Assembly (NCBI RefSeq): GCF_014696625.1
Contig: NZ_JACJQL010000017.1
Span: forward strand, 1-64,000
Direction: 5' to 3'
DNA length: 64,000 nucleotides
Source of the DNA: Nostoc parmelioides FACHB-3921
Lineage (GTDB): Bacteria > Cyanobacteriota > Cyanobacteriia > Cyanobacteriales > Nostocaceae
Shown here: in pieces, positions 9,495-19,353 of the stretch
How positions within the stretch are numbered: the first letter of the stretch is position 1
Layout of the letters: each line of letters begins with the position of its first letter
Made by a program: the position numbers and the translations under genes
The notes under the pieces: generated by a model
Databases searched by the model: none
Seen by the model: only the letters and a program-made list of their open reading frames with translations
Told to the model about the DNA's origin: nothing

Positions 9495-12197
9495 ATGCCT
9501 ACTTTTCCTTCCGATCCCTTATTTCAGTATCAATGGCATTTATACAACTACGATTGGTTTACTGGTACTCGTGGTCTTGACCTCAATGTAGTCGATGTTT
9601 GGGATGACTATACAGGGAGGGGTGTGACGGTTGGTGTATTTGAAGGGGGTGGTGTTGAATACAATCATCCTGATTTAGCTCCCAATTATAATACTGCTAT
9701 TGACTATGATGGCGTTACCAACGGTGATAATCCTTACCCTCTAGCTGGAGAAAGCGGCCATGCTACTTCTGTTGCGGGTGTGATTGGTGCTGCTGCGGGA
9801 AATGGTATTGGTGGGGTGGGTGTAGCTTATGGCTCCACCTTAGGTTCCTTCCGATTTAGTTACAACAATTTTGATAGTACTATTCGGGCATTGCAGCGCC
9901 TACGCAATGTGGATGTCGCTAATAATAGTTGGGGTAGCACAGTAGGCTTTGCGGCTGATTTTCTTAATCCTCTGCTGGCACCAGTAGCCCAAGCTATTCG
10001 AGATGCTGTTCAGTTTGGACGTAATGGATTAGGGACTGCTATTGTCTGGTCAGCTGGAAATTCCAGAGAAGAGGGTTTGAATACCAATTATTCCAACTAT
10101 TCCAACTCCCGCCATGTCATTTCGGTAGCAGCGCTTGAATATGATGGTACAGCATCCTTTTATAGCACTCCAGGGGCTTCTATTTTAGTTTCAGCTTTTG
10201 GTAGTGGGGTGCCTGGTAGTATTGTGACAACAGACCGCAGAGGCTTAGAAGGTTCTGATTATGGAGACTATAACTACGAGTTTAACGGCACTTCAGCAGC
10301 AGCGCCTGAAGTTTCTGGGGTAGTTGCCTTAATGTTGGAAGCCAATCGGAATTTAGGTTATCGAGACATACAAGAAATTCTCGCCTATTCCGCCCGCCAA
10401 AATGATTTCTATAACGTAGGGGGAAATTACATTTGGCAAATTAACGGCGCTAACAATTTGAATGGTGGGGGTTTACACGTCAGCCATGATTATGGGTTCG
10501 GCTTGGTAGATGCGCTTGCTGCTGTGCGTTTGGCTGAGACTTGGCAAAAACAGAGCCGATTGGACAACGAGCAGTCTCTTTCCTACACTTCAGGTAATCT
10601 AGGTTTGACTGTTCCTGATAACGATGAGGCAGGTATTAGTCACACTTTTACTGTGGCGGCTGGCTTAGAAATTGACTGGGTGGAAGTAGAACTTAATCTG
10701 ACTCATCCCTATCGGGGTGATATAGTTGTTTACCTCACTTCTCCGAGTGGGGTTCAGAGTGTTCTGGTTCATCAACCTGGTAATAAGGAAGATGAGGGAG
10801 ACAATATCGTCTTCAAACTCTCCAGTACGCAACATTGGGGAGAAAGCAGTGCTGGCAATTGGACACTGACAATACAAGATTTAGGCCCCTCAGATATTGG
10901 CATTTTCAATAGTTGGAAATTAAATTTATACGGTGATGCCGATACTATCAATGATACTTATTTCTACACCAATGAGTATGGTTTTTATGGCTCAACGACA
11001 CTAACAGATAGTTCAGGTACTGACACAATTAATGCGGCGGCGATTACTGCTGACTCTTACCTCAACCTGAATCCAGGTTCTACAAGTATCCTCAATGGAA
11101 CCGTTTTAACTATCAGTACGGGAACCACAATCGAAAATGCTTTTGGTGGTGATGGCAATGACACAATTATCGGTAATAGTGCTGCTAACGTTTTGCATGG
11201 TGGTAGGGGTAATGATACTCTCGATGGCGGAGTAGGTAACGATACACTCAAAGGTGGTAGAGGTAATGACACATATATAGTCGATAGCACCGGGGATATC
11301 GTTACAGAAAACGCTAACGAAGGTACAGACACAGTTCAGTCATCTGTGACTTATACTCTGAGTGCGAATGTAGAGAATTTGACTCTCACAGGTACATCTG
11401 CAATCAACGGTACAGGTAACAGTCTCAACAATACGATCGCCGGTAACAGTGGCAATAATACCCTCAATGGTGATGCTGGTAATGATTTCCTGATTGCCGG
11501 AACTGGTAATGACACCCTCAATGGTGGTACAGGCAATGATACGATGCTTGGTGGCGGAGGTAACGACACCTACATTGTTGATAGCACAGGCGACTACGTT
11601 TCCGAAAATGCCAACCAAGGTACGGACACAGTTCAGTCATCTATTAGCTATACATTAGGCAATAGTTTAGAGAATTTGACTCTCACAGGTACATCTGCAA
11701 TCAATGGTACAGGTAACCGTCTTAACAACACCATTACAGGTAACAGTGGCAACAATACCCTAAATGGTGAAGATGGCGATGACACTCTTAGTGGTGGTGC
11801 AGGTGTTGATACTCTTCTTGGTGGTAACGGTAATGATATCCTCGTTGGTGGTACTGGCAACGATACACTAACAGGGGGTGTAGGACGCGATCGCTTTACA
11901 TTCAACTCTCGTAGTGAAGGTAACGACAGAATTAACGATTTTAGCGTGGTTGATGACACTATTGTTGTCTCTACGGCTGGCTTTGGTGGTGGGTTAGTTG
12001 CTGGTAGTGCGATCGCATCTAGTCAATTTTTACTGGGTTCAGCCGCCACTACTGCTAGCCACCGATTCCTCTACGACCGAAACAACGGCGCGTTATTCTT
12101 TGATCAGGATGGTACGGGTGCGATCGCTAAAGTTCAATTCGCTACCCTCAATACTGGATTATCCTTAACAAATGCAGATATTCTCGTTGTTGCTTAA
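9495..12197 (+). CDS. Subtilisin-like (S8) protein with P-domain and RTX repeats, atypical active site
   Basis: Secreted protein of 900 residues in three parts. Residues 1-350 are a kexin-like S8 domain: His89 in GHATSVAG, the oxyanion Asn189 in SAGNS, and Ser267 in GTSAAAP are all present. The motif that should hold the catalytic Asp reads GVFEGGGVEYNHPDL, with Glu50-Gly51 where family members have Asp and one extra Gly. Residues about 355-480 form a proprotein-convertase P-domain (beta sandwich ending SWKLNLYG). Residues about 550-830 carry RTX nonapeptides (GGxGNDTLxG) that bind calcium, including two copies of a larger block with NDTYIVDSTGD and ENLTLTGTSAINGTGN. The tail (GNDRINDF onward) resembles C-terminal targets for type I secretion. 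There is no Sec signal, consistent with that route. Family members are calcium-dependent proteases; activity here is uncertain. Divergent from the kinase-TPS operon. Confidence 0.88.
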   Translation: MPTFPSDPLFQYQWHLYNYDWFTGTRGLDLNVVDVWDDYTGRGVTVGVFEGGGVEYNHPDLAPNYNTAIDYDGVTNGDNPYPLAGESGHATSVAGVIGAAAGNGIGGVGVAYGSTLGSFRFSYNNFDSTIRALQRLRNVDVANNSWGSTVGFAADFLNPLLAPVAQAIRDAVQFGRNGLGTAIVWSAGNSREEGLNTNYSNYSNSRHVISVAALEYDGTASFYSTPGASILVSAFGSGVPGSIVTTDRRGLEGSDYGDYNYEFNGTSAAAPEVSGVVALMLEANRNLGYRDIQEILAYSARQNDFYNVGGNYIWQINGANNLNGGGLHVSHDYGFGLVDALAAVRLAETWQKQSRLDNEQSLSYTSGNLGLTVPDNDEAGISHTFTVAAGLEIDWVEVELNLTHPYRGDIVVYLTSPSGVQSVLVHQPGNKEDEGDNIVFKLSSTQHWGESSAGNWTLTIQDLGPSDIGIFNSWKLNLYGDADTINDTYFYTNEYGFYGSTTLTDSSGTDTINAAAITADSYLNLNPGSTSILNGTVLTISTGTTIENAFGGDGNDTIIGNSAANVLHGGRGNDTLDGGVGNDTLKGGRGNDTYIVDSTGDIVTENANEGTDTVQSSVTYTLSANVENLTLTGTSAINGTGNSLNNTIAGNSGNNTLNGDAGNDFLIAGTGNDTLNGGTGNDTMLGGGGNDTYIVDSTGDYVSENANQGTDTVQSSISYTLGNSLENLTLTGTSAINGTGNRLNNTITGNSGNNTLNGEDGDDTLSGGAGVDTLLGGNGNDILVGGTGNDTLTGGVGRDRFTFNSRSEGNDRINDFSVVDDTIVVSTAGFGGGLVAGSAIASSQFLLGSAATTASHRFLYDRNNGALFFDQDGTGAIAKVQFATLNTGLSLTNADILVVA

Positions 12198-12200
12198 TGA

Positions 12201-12230
12201 TGTAGAGACGTTGCCTGCAACGTCTCTACA
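12201..12230. terminator. Perfect long hairpin after the S8/RTX gene
   Basis: A 12-bp perfect inverted repeat (TGTAGAGACGTT / AACGTCTCTACA) around GCCTGC, itself able to add two more pairs, begins 4 bp after the stop codon. There is no T-run. From memory this palindrome is widely dispersed in cyanobacterial genomes, so it is both a repeat element and a plausible 3' end or transcript stabiliser. Confidence 0.6.
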
Positions 12231-12404
12231 GTGCTACGTCGGGCAAGCTACATCAAAAAACAGTATTACTTAACCAGAAACAGCTACAATTCCCCCCTTA
12301 TGTTAGTGATGATCTAATTTTCCGTTAAAATAAGTAGCAAACAAATCCTAAACCTATAAATAAACGCTCAATTGTTTTATTTTAAATTTTGAGTTGATTC
12401 GTAC

Positions 12405-15056
12405 GTGTTTAATAAACTTTTGAAATCATTTTTTTACTCTTGGCTAGTAACTCTATTTACTGCCAGCCTTATACTCTGTATATATTTCGGCAGTTCTCAC
12501 CCAGCAGCTATAGTCAACGCTCAAACTCCTGATGCTGATAAACTTGTTAATCAAGGTATTCAAAGCTATACAAAAGGAGAGTTTTATACAGCCATTCAAA
12601 ACTGGGAAACAGCTTTAGATTTTTATCAAAAAAATAACGATGCCCATAATATAGCAATCATTAACGAAAATTTAGCCAGAACTTATCAGCAGTTAGGTAA
12701 TAAAAGCTTAACTTTGAGTTATTGGGAAAAGGTAAAAGCTTATTATCACTCTCAGAAAGATTTGCCCAAAGTCGGACGAATCCTAACTGAAATAGCACAA
12801 ATTTATAGTAACTCAGGACAAACAAAAAAAGCTATCAGTCTTTTATGTGGTGCAGATACATTAACTTGTCAAACAGGGAGTGCATTACAAATTGCTCAGG
12901 AACAAAAAGATAAATTAGGAGAGGTTGCAGCCTTGGGAAGTTTAGGAGAAGCCCACCGACTCCAAGGTAATTATGATTTATCAATTAAATATCTAGAAAC
13001 TGTCAACAATAGCCAAAATCAACCCGACAATTTTGCTATCCTTAACAGTTTAGCTAATGCTTACGCTGGCCGCGCCCAACTTTGGAATTTACGCGCTAAA
13101 TCTGCTAAAAATCATAACTCTTCTAAAGAGAATGAGTTTATCAAACGTTCTCAAGATGATTATAAAATAGCCATAAATGCTTTGCAAAAAAGTATTGTAG
13201 CAGCCGCTAAAGAAGGTAATCAAATTGCCGAACTACGCAGCCATTTAAACTTAATAAAACTTGCTTATCGAACTGTAGATAGTAATATCTTAAATCCCCA
13301 TCAAATTGAGATCAATATCCAACAATCTTTAGCTATCATTGGGCAAATACCAGATTCACTTCACAAAGTATATGCAGAAATTGAATTAGCTAATTTACCT
13401 AGTGTTAATGATGAATTCACTTCATCCATAAGTCAATGCTACCAAAAAATGAGATTACCAGAATTACAAGTTAAGCAGCTTTTTCATCAAGCCATTAAAA
13501 CTGCCCAAAAATTACAAGATGCCCGTTCTACATCATATGCTTTGGGAGAATTAGGACATTTATATGAATGCCAGAAAGCGTATAAATCTGCTTGGAAATT
13601 AACTAACCAGGCTATTTGGTTCGCTGATCAAAATTTACAAGCGAAAGACAGTTTATATCTATGGGAGTGGCAAGCAGGACGGATTCTAGCCGCACAGAAA
13701 CAATTTAATCAAGCACTATCTTTTTATGAAAGAGCTTATAAAACTCTAGAAGAACTACGCAATGATATTTTAACCACAAACCGTGATTTTCAATTTGATT
13801 TCCGCGATGTTGTTGAGCCAGTCTACCGCCAATTAGCACAACTTCAGCTAGAATTGGCTACATCGGATAATCAAGATAGTGCGAGGCGCAATCAACAACT
13901 AAATAGTGCATTGCTCACTATTAATTCTCTCCGACAAGCAGAAATACAAAATTATTTTGGTAATGATTGTATTCTAGCAGCTTTTAACAACAAACCACTG
14001 TATCAAGCTATAGAAAAAGATACTGCTGTTATCAGTTCAATTATTTTTGAAAATAAAACAGGAATTTTACTCAGTCTACCCAATCAACAAGAATACTTAC
14101 ATTGGGTAGAGAATAAAACTCAAGAAAATTTGCGTCAGGAAATATCTCAATTTCGTAACAGTTTACTAGCGCAACAGACTATCAATTACAATACGAAAGA
14201 TGCTGGAAATATTTATGATGCCATCATTAGTCCAATTGAAAAATATTTAACAGAACAAAAAATAAAAACTCTAGTTTTTATTCAAGACGGTTTCTTGCGT
14301 GATGTCCCAATGGCTGCGCTTTACGACAAAAATGAAAGCAAATATTTAATTGAAAAATATGCTGTTGCCACAACTTCTAGTTTACAATTAACTGACTTAA
14401 AACCGTTAAGCTCACAGGTCAATCGCGCTTTAATTTTAGCTTTGAGTCAAGAAAGTAAAATTGATAATAAAGTTTTTCCTGAACTTGTATATTTCCCTAT
14501 AGAATATAGAGCTATAAGAAAAATATTTCCCGAAAGTAAAAAACTAGAAAATGAAGAGTTTGCTATCCAAAACTTAAAAAGGGAAATGCAAGAAAAAACT
14601 TATCCTATTATTCATATTGCGACCCATGCACAGTTTGGTATTCTTCCAGAAGATACGTTTCTGGTCATAGGTAATAATGAAAAACTTACCATTGACAAAC
14701 TAGAAGCCATACTGCGCCAATCTGGTAATATTTCTAACGCAGTGGAACTATTAACATTAACGGCTTGTGAAACAGCTACAGGTGACGATCGCGCTACACT
14801 AGGTTTAGCTGGTGTAGCATTGCAAGCTGGGACAAAAAGCGCCTTAGCTTCACTGTGGTCTGTAGACGATGACTCTACAGCCAACTTAATTGCCGAGTTT
14901 TATGATAAGTTACGCAATTCAGGAATGAGTAAAGCACAAGCCTTACAAGCAGCACAGTTAAAACTCATTAATGCCAAACAAATACCAGAAATTAATGATA
15001 AATATGACCATCCATACTATTGGTCAGCATTTATCCTCATAGGAAATTGGCTTTGA
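12405..15056 (+). CDS. TPR-CHAT domain putative cysteine protease
   Basis: 883-residue protein with an N-terminal membrane/signal segment (about 10-40, ending VNAQ), helical TPR-type repeats (about 50-490), and a C-terminal CHAT domain (about 590-883). CHAT is a caspase/separase-like peptidase fold. The catalytic pair is visible: His741 in HIATHA and Cys788 in LTACETATG, followed by the conserved LWSVDDDST and a final HPYYWSAFILIGNW. It is therefore probably an active protease whose TPR part binds a partner or regulator. The start is GTG 12405; no ATG option precedes the signal segment. It converges on the DUF928 gene 81 bp away, and CHAT, DUF928 and CHASE2 families often sit together in cyanobacteria (recalled, not checked here). 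Substrate is unknown. If the signal is cleaved, the enzyme acts outside the plasma membrane. Confidence 0.85.
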   Translation: MFNKLLKSFFYSWLVTLFTASLILCIYFGSSHPAAIVNAQTPDADKLVNQGIQSYTKGEFYTAIQNWETALDFYQKNNDAHNIAIINENLARTYQQLGNKSLTLSYWEKVKAYYHSQKDLPKVGRILTEIAQIYSNSGQTKKAISLLCGADTLTCQTGSALQIAQEQKDKLGEVAALGSLGEAHRLQGNYDLSIKYLETVNNSQNQPDNFAILNSLANAYAGRAQLWNLRAKSAKNHNSSKENEFIKRSQDDYKIAINALQKSIVAAAKEGNQIAELRSHLNLIKLAYRTVDSNILNPHQIEINIQQSLAIIGQIPDSLHKVYAEIELANLPSVNDEFTSSISQCYQKMRLPELQVKQLFHQAIKTAQKLQDARSTSYALGELGHLYECQKAYKSAWKLTNQAIWFADQNLQAKDSLYLWEWQAGRILAAQKQFNQALSFYERAYKTLEELRNDILTTNRDFQFDFRDVVEPVYRQLAQLQLELATSDNQDSARRNQQLNSALLTINSLRQAEIQNYFGNDCILAAFNNKPLYQAIEKDTAVISSIIFENKTGILLSLPNQQEYLHWVENKTQENLRQEISQFRNSLLAQQTINYNTKDAGNIYDAIISPIEKYLTEQKIKTLVFIQDGFLRDVPMAALYDKNESKYLIEKYAVATTSSLQLTDLKPLSSQVNRALILALSQESKIDNKVFPELVYFPIEYRAIRKIFPESKKLENEEFAIQNLKREMQEKTYPIIHIATHAQFGILPEDTFLVIGNNEKLTIDKLEAILRQSGNISNAVELLTLTACETATGDDRATLGLAGVALQAGTKSALASLWSVDDDSTANLIAEFYDKLRNSGMSKAQALQAAQLKLINAKQIPEINDKYDHPYYWSAFILIGNWL

Positions 15057-15137
15057 AAAGGAATAGTCAAAACTAAATCTGCTGAGAAATCCTCTTCAAC
15101 AAGCATCGTCAACGCCCCTCAGTTTCTTAATTTGGTA

Positions 15138-15884
15138 TCAATCTTTTTCTTGATCTGCTATTTTATGCAAAAATTGTATTCTTTTCTGAACTAATGTTTG
15201 AATTTCTGTAGACTTTGGTGATTCGTGTTTAGCAAAGCTTTTAACTATTTTTGTACCTAAATCACCTAATTTGCCATTATTTGCTAACTTTAAAGCCTCA
15301 TTCAATGCGTCATACCACAAATTTTCGTCAGCCAAAACAGTAACTTTTTGTAAACCATTAGCTGTACTAGGTAATTTACTTTTGAGTGTAGATGACATTT
15401 CTACAACAATGAATTCTGCTGCTTCGACTATGTTCACCCCAGAACATCTCATAGATAACTGCCAAAGGTATTTCTTACCTATGGTTAAATCAGGATTTTC
15501 TTCAGGTAGGGGTATTTGAAATATACCTGATTTTATATCTTTGTAAATGGCATTACCTAGCTGTTTGACTTCCTTGTCGGAAGTAAATTCAAAAATCCGC
15601 AACTCTACTTTCTGGGGACTAGAGACAAAACCGACAAAAGTGGGACGTAACTCTGTTGTGTACCCAACATAAGTCTGTGGTGCAAGTACTGTCAAAGGTA
15701 TGGTTTCACTGGAGTCGTTTGGACAACCTCGTTTACCCGCGCTTCTGCTATAGTCGCTTGCAGGTTGGCGGCGATTAGATGATGAAGAAGCTGTAACTGT
15801 AACTGGTGTCAGAAACAGCAATAAGCCAAGACCAGCACTAGTTACTAGTCTGGGGTTGATAGTTAAGCTACAATTTTTTGACAT
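15138..15884 (-). CDS. DUF928 family exported protein
   Basis: 248 residues with a cleavable-looking signal (hydrophobic about 12-33, TVTAS) and then a DUF928 domain of mainly beta structure (about 55-165) carrying LAPQTYVGYTTELRPTFVGF, the typical beginning of this cyanobacterial family. Two Cys residues (in KRGCPND and MRCSG) could form a disulfide. The function of DUF928 is not known. Genes of this family often neighbour CHASE2 and CHAT genes, as here: the CHASE2 kinase lies upstream on the same strand with a 192-bp gap, and the CHAT gene converges on it. The ATG at 15884 follows AGAGAAGG. I infer a periplasmic accessory or sensory role; nothing catalytic is visible. Confidence 0.8.
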   Translation of the reverse strand: MSKNCSLTINPRLVTSAGLGLLLFLTPVTVTASSSSNRRQPASDYSRSAGKRGCPNDSSETIPLTVLAPQTYVGYTTELRPTFVGFVSSPQKVELRIFEFTSDKEVKQLGNAIYKDIKSGIFQIPLPEENPDLTIGKKYLWQLSMRCSGVNIVEAAEFIVVEMSSTLKSKLPSTANGLQKVTVLADENLWYDALNEALKLANNGKLGDLGTKIVKSFAKHESPKSTEIQTLVQKRIQFLHKIADQEKD

Positions 15885-15980
15885 TTGCCTTCTCTAAGTT
15901 ATCAATTTGATCAACAGGGAGAAATTTCTGTCTATAAGAAGCCAAATCATACCATATTTATATGAATTTGACTAATTTAA

Positions 15981-16052
15981 TTGTTAACTGTTGACAGTCA
16001 ACGGTCAACAGCCCTGACGATAGATTGTACAACTTAAAAGCAGAATAGCTTA
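15981..16052 (+). repeat. Dispersed ~70-bp element, copy A
   Basis: Heptamer-rich left part (GTTAACTG, GTTGACAG, TCAACGG) followed by CCTGACGATAGATT and CAACTTAAAAGCAGAATAG. The same element occurs inverted at 26539-26607 and again, more diverged, at 55541-55610. It fills the gap between the DUF928 gene and the CHASE2 kinase gene. Confidence 0.7.
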
Positions 16053-16076
16053 CTAAGATATTTCCAATAATCACAT

Positions 16077-17978
16077 CTAATTCAGATAGTTGTTTTTATT
16101 GTTTGTTAATTTCCATGTAACTTCACAGATTGTCCCCTTGGGATAAAGGGATTCACACCTGAAATTTCCTCCCAATTTTTTAGCAATATTTCTAAGTTGC
16201 TTCATCCCTTTATTTTCAGACAATGAAGTGAATCCACAACCATTGTCTTTAATCATCAAAGTATATGAACTTCGTTCTTTTTTGCCAATAGCTTCGATTC
16301 TTTTAACACCCTGGGCGTGTTTTCCTATATTACACAAAGCTTCTTCTAAAAATAGACACAATTCTTGTTTTTTTTCTAGATTTAAATATTTTTCTTCTAT
16401 AGGCTCAAACGTGCGAACTTTGACGTTAATATTATAGAAATATTCTAAATCATCTCTGGCAATAGTACTTGTATATACTTCGTAAAATAGTTCATGGACT
16501 GGTCTTTTTAAGTCAATTTTGACGCGACTACCTAAGCGCAAGCTTTCGTTGGGAGTTAATGCTTCGATTCTTAAATATTCACCGATGGAGCGAATTTCCG
16601 AATTAAGTCTTTCTAACTCCAATATTAATTTATCGTTTTGTAATTTGTCTGTACCTACCTGCCTCAATATATTAGCTAAAGTCTGTAATGGCCCATTATG
16701 AATAAGTGTAAAAGTATGCTCTATGGTCTGTTGACTTAGCTGGATTTTTATTTGATTTTGTTTATATTCATGAAAAGCAAATACACTGATTCCCAAACCG
16801 TTAATTCCCAAAATTAGCAAAGTCGGTGCTAACGGAATCCACCAACCTAATATGATGAGTAAGTAACTGATACTTATTAAGCAAAATAGTATCAATGTAA
16901 TAGCTAATAAATTTCTGCGAAAAGTCTTTGTCACTCTAGCAATAACTATTGCTATCACACCCCAAATCACTATCCATAAATATTCCCACCCATCAGACCA
17001 AACTTGTAGTAATGGCCTACCATTGAGAACTGCATGAATTATTTGCGAAGCAACATGGGCATGAAATTCGACTCCATAAATTTGACTATGAATTTTTGAG
17101 CTAGCAGTTGCTGAAGTATTGAATAAATCATCGCTACTAGCAGCAGTTACACCAATTATGATTATTTTTTGTTTGAGCCAATTTGGATTAAATTTATTAC
17201 TTTTAATATCATTTAAAGTAATAAAGCGAAATGGTTGCTTACCACTACGAAAATTAACTAGTATTTTTAAACCAGTATCATTTTCTCCTACATATCCACC
17301 AGTATTGGCTGAAAATATAGGTAGTTCTATATTAGCAAATCGAATATAAGAATTATATTTACCTGTGTCTATAACAATATTTTTAGTAGCTAAATAACCT
17401 TGTGCTAATCTCAGGGCTAAAGAATATTTATCATCTTGGGGATTTTGGGGATTTTGGGGTGATGCGGTCAAAAGTAAATAGCGACGATAGTTACCATCTC
17501 TATCTGCTATTACGTCAGAAAAACCTATTTGTTTTGGCGGTAGGTTTGGTGGTGGAGAAAATTCGTCAGGTGGTAAAACTTTTTCAATACCAATCAAATT
17601 TTGATATTGTCGAAATACTTGAGTAAGTTCTTGATGTCCTGGTTCTGTTGGGACATTTTTGACAATATCAATTCCAATCACTGCTGGTTCATAACTCTGA
17701 ATTTTTTGAATCAGCGAAGCAATTTCTGCATCTGGAATTGGGTAAGTTCCTAAACTACGAATGTCATTTTCATTAATTCCGATAATTACTATTTCTGGGT
17801 CAGTCACTTCGGCTGGACGCAACCGCAAAAAAGTATCGAATAATATCAATTCCCATCCCTGCAATAATCCCGATAGTCTAGCAATGATAATAATAAATAA
17901 AACAGTCATTCCAGGTATTGCTACCTGCCGCAAAATAATAATTTCTTGCTTAATTCTTCTTATATTAAGCCGGAACAT
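16077..17978 (-). CDS. CHASE2-domain sensor histidine kinase (NarL-partner type)
   Basis: Inner-membrane sensor kinase of 633 residues. A first membrane helix (about 20-42) is followed by an extracytoplasmic CHASE2 sensor domain (about 50-320; starts LILFDTFLRLRP, IVIIGINENDI), then three further membrane segments (about 330-405). The transmitter has a HisKA_3-like dimerisation helix with the likely phospho-acceptor His427 in LIHNGPLQTL. The ATP-binding domain (about 520-628) shows the N box EEALCNIGKHA and the G1 box DNGCGF. This kinase type pairs with NarL/LuxR response regulators, and one is encoded 20 bp upstream. Its ligand is unknown. A 9-base tandem repeat inside the gene (17433-17460) gives a QNPQNPQ loop in the sensor domain. 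The next gene in the same direction is DUF928, across a dispersed repeat. The start is the ATG at 17978. Confidence 0.9.
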   Translation of the reverse strand: MFRLNIRRIKQEIIILRQVAIPGMTVLFIIIIARLSGLLQGWELILFDTFLRLRPAEVTDPEIVIIGINENDIRSLGTYPIPDAEIASLIQKIQSYEPAVIGIDIVKNVPTEPGHQELTQVFRQYQNLIGIEKVLPPDEFSPPPNLPPKQIGFSDVIADRDGNYRRYLLLTASPQNPQNPQDDKYSLALRLAQGYLATKNIVIDTGKYNSYIRFANIELPIFSANTGGYVGENDTGLKILVNFRSGKQPFRFITLNDIKSNKFNPNWLKQKIIIIGVTAASSDDLFNTSATASSKIHSQIYGVEFHAHVASQIIHAVLNGRPLLQVWSDGWEYLWIVIWGVIAIVIARVTKTFRRNLLAITLILFCLISISYLLIILGWWIPLAPTLLILGINGLGISVFAFHEYKQNQIKIQLSQQTIEHTFTLIHNGPLQTLANILRQVGTDKLQNDKLILELERLNSEIRSIGEYLRIEALTPNESLRLGSRVKIDLKRPVHELFYEVYTSTIARDDLEYFYNINVKVRTFEPIEEKYLNLEKKQELCLFLEEALCNIGKHAQGVKRIEAIGKKERSSYTLMIKDNGCGFTSLSENKGMKQLRNIAKKLGGNFRCESLYPKGTICEVTWKLTNNKNNYLN

Positions 17979-17998
17979 AAGTCAGCAATAACCAATGA

Positions 17999-18868
17999 CT
18001 AATCAATTAATCCTTCTTGTCGAGCGCGGATTTCAGTTTGAATACGCATATTTTTTCCTGGTTCTGGATAAATACCAAGTACATCTTGAATCTTCGTCCA
18101 GTAGGTACGCACAGCACGCTCGGATCTGTGAATCCGTTTGCAGATTGCTATATCTGTCAAGCCTTCTTCAAAAGCTAACTTTAGCACTTCTAACCATTCT
18201 GGTTTCAGTTCTAATCCAGTTTTGATGTCTTTGGTGTGGGTTGCACCTTGTAGTGCTAAATTAGCACGAACTATCATCTCAGATTCGCATAGTCCTTTAT
18301 CGGCGATCGCAAATCCACCTTGATGCTCATCGATTTCGTGTTTGATCCTAACCAAAGCCTTGACATAACTACTTTGTACCAAAAAATTCTGTTGGGGATA
18401 TTCCTGGATTAACTGCTGTAGCAAATTGATACCCGTATCAATATAGGCGATCGCACCAGCTTTTTCAGGTATCGATAAATCCATGACAATCAAATCAAAC
18501 ACAGAATTTTTCATCTGTGTCAGCGCCTCAACTACTGTTTTTGCTGTGGCGATCGCTGCATCCGGATATTGTTGTTGTAGTACATTCAGCGTTCCGCTTA
18601 AAATTAACTGGTGGTCATCAACAACTAAAATTTTCAGTGTGGATGATTGAGGTGAATCTTGGCTCATTATCAATTGATCAACACTAACCATAATCGTATC
18701 TTTATCGCTAATCAACTGTTTGATTATCTGTGCATATTCAAAATTAGGATCACTAGTATGAGTTGTTAAAGTTTGAAGTTTTATATAGTTAAAATCTCTA
18801 TCTAGCTCTTGTTCGTCGCTAGTTTTTAAACTTTGTATCCATGTAATTGCTTTTACTAAAAGTTTCAT
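17999..18868 (-). CDS. NarL/LuxR-type response regulator
   Basis: 289 residues. A receiver domain (about 78-200) shows the acidic pair Asp84-Asp85 and the phospho-acceptor Asp130 in IVMDLSIPE. A C-terminal helix-turn-helix (about 222-285; GLTDIAICKRIHRSERAVRTY, a LuxR-like segment) binds DNA. It precedes the CHASE2 kinase gene by 20 bp, so the two form a two-component operon. The N-terminus is uncertain: an ATG at 18868 gives a 77-residue extension before the receiver, while ATGs at about 18691 and 18667 would start just before it. None has a clear ribosome site. Target genes are not identifiable from the window, but DUF928 and CHAT are the obvious local candidates. Confidence 0.85.
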   Translation of the reverse strand: MKLLVKAITWIQSLKTSDEQELDRDFNYIKLQTLTTHTSDPNFEYAQIIKQLISDKDTIMVSVDQLIMSQDSPQSSTLKILVVDDHQLILSGTLNVLQQQYPDAAIATAKTVVEALTQMKNSVFDLIVMDLSIPEKAGAIAYIDTGINLLQQLIQEYPQQNFLVQSSYVKALVRIKHEIDEHQGGFAIADKGLCESEMIVRANLALQGATHTKDIKTGLELKPEWLEVLKLAFEEGLTDIAICKRIHRSERAVRTYWTKIQDVLGIYPEPGKNMRIQTEIRARQEGLID

Positions 18869-19353
18869 GTCAGATAGTATATATGGTACTCAATACACAA
18901 AATGTTAAGAATATATTTAAGCTGTGACGCATTTAAATCCTATATTTCGCACTCAGGTTGTCAAAAGTCCACAGTCCACAGTCCAAGCTAGCCTTTAACT
19001 CTGGACTCTTGACTATGGATAGCCCTGACGCAAGAGTATTTGATTTAGGTGCATATCACCTTATTCCAGAGTAATAGTTTGTCTGATCACACACCTAAGC
19101 TGTCAGGGATTTAACTGGCACATCTTTTTGTGTTGGCTGTTGACTGTTGACTGTTGACAGTTAACTCTCAGCAGTGTGAGTATGACTACACTGTGGGAAC
19201 AAAAATTCCAATAGATAAGGTATCCGCTCATTCTATAAAAAGCCGAATTCAATGCCTATGCAGAAAAATGCAATTCTGTCGAAATTTGAACGTCGCCACT
19301 AACTTCCTATGAAAGTTGTAGGATAGAGATTCAGAATTAATTTGTGATTTCTT
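18869..19353. other. Intergenic region with heptamer repeats
   Basis: 485 bp between divergent genes (response regulator and rlmN). It contains a CCACAGT tandem run (about 18968-18986) and a TGTTGACTGT heptamer array (about 19131-19165). Both promoters must lie here. I see no gene or RNA. Confidence 0.55.
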
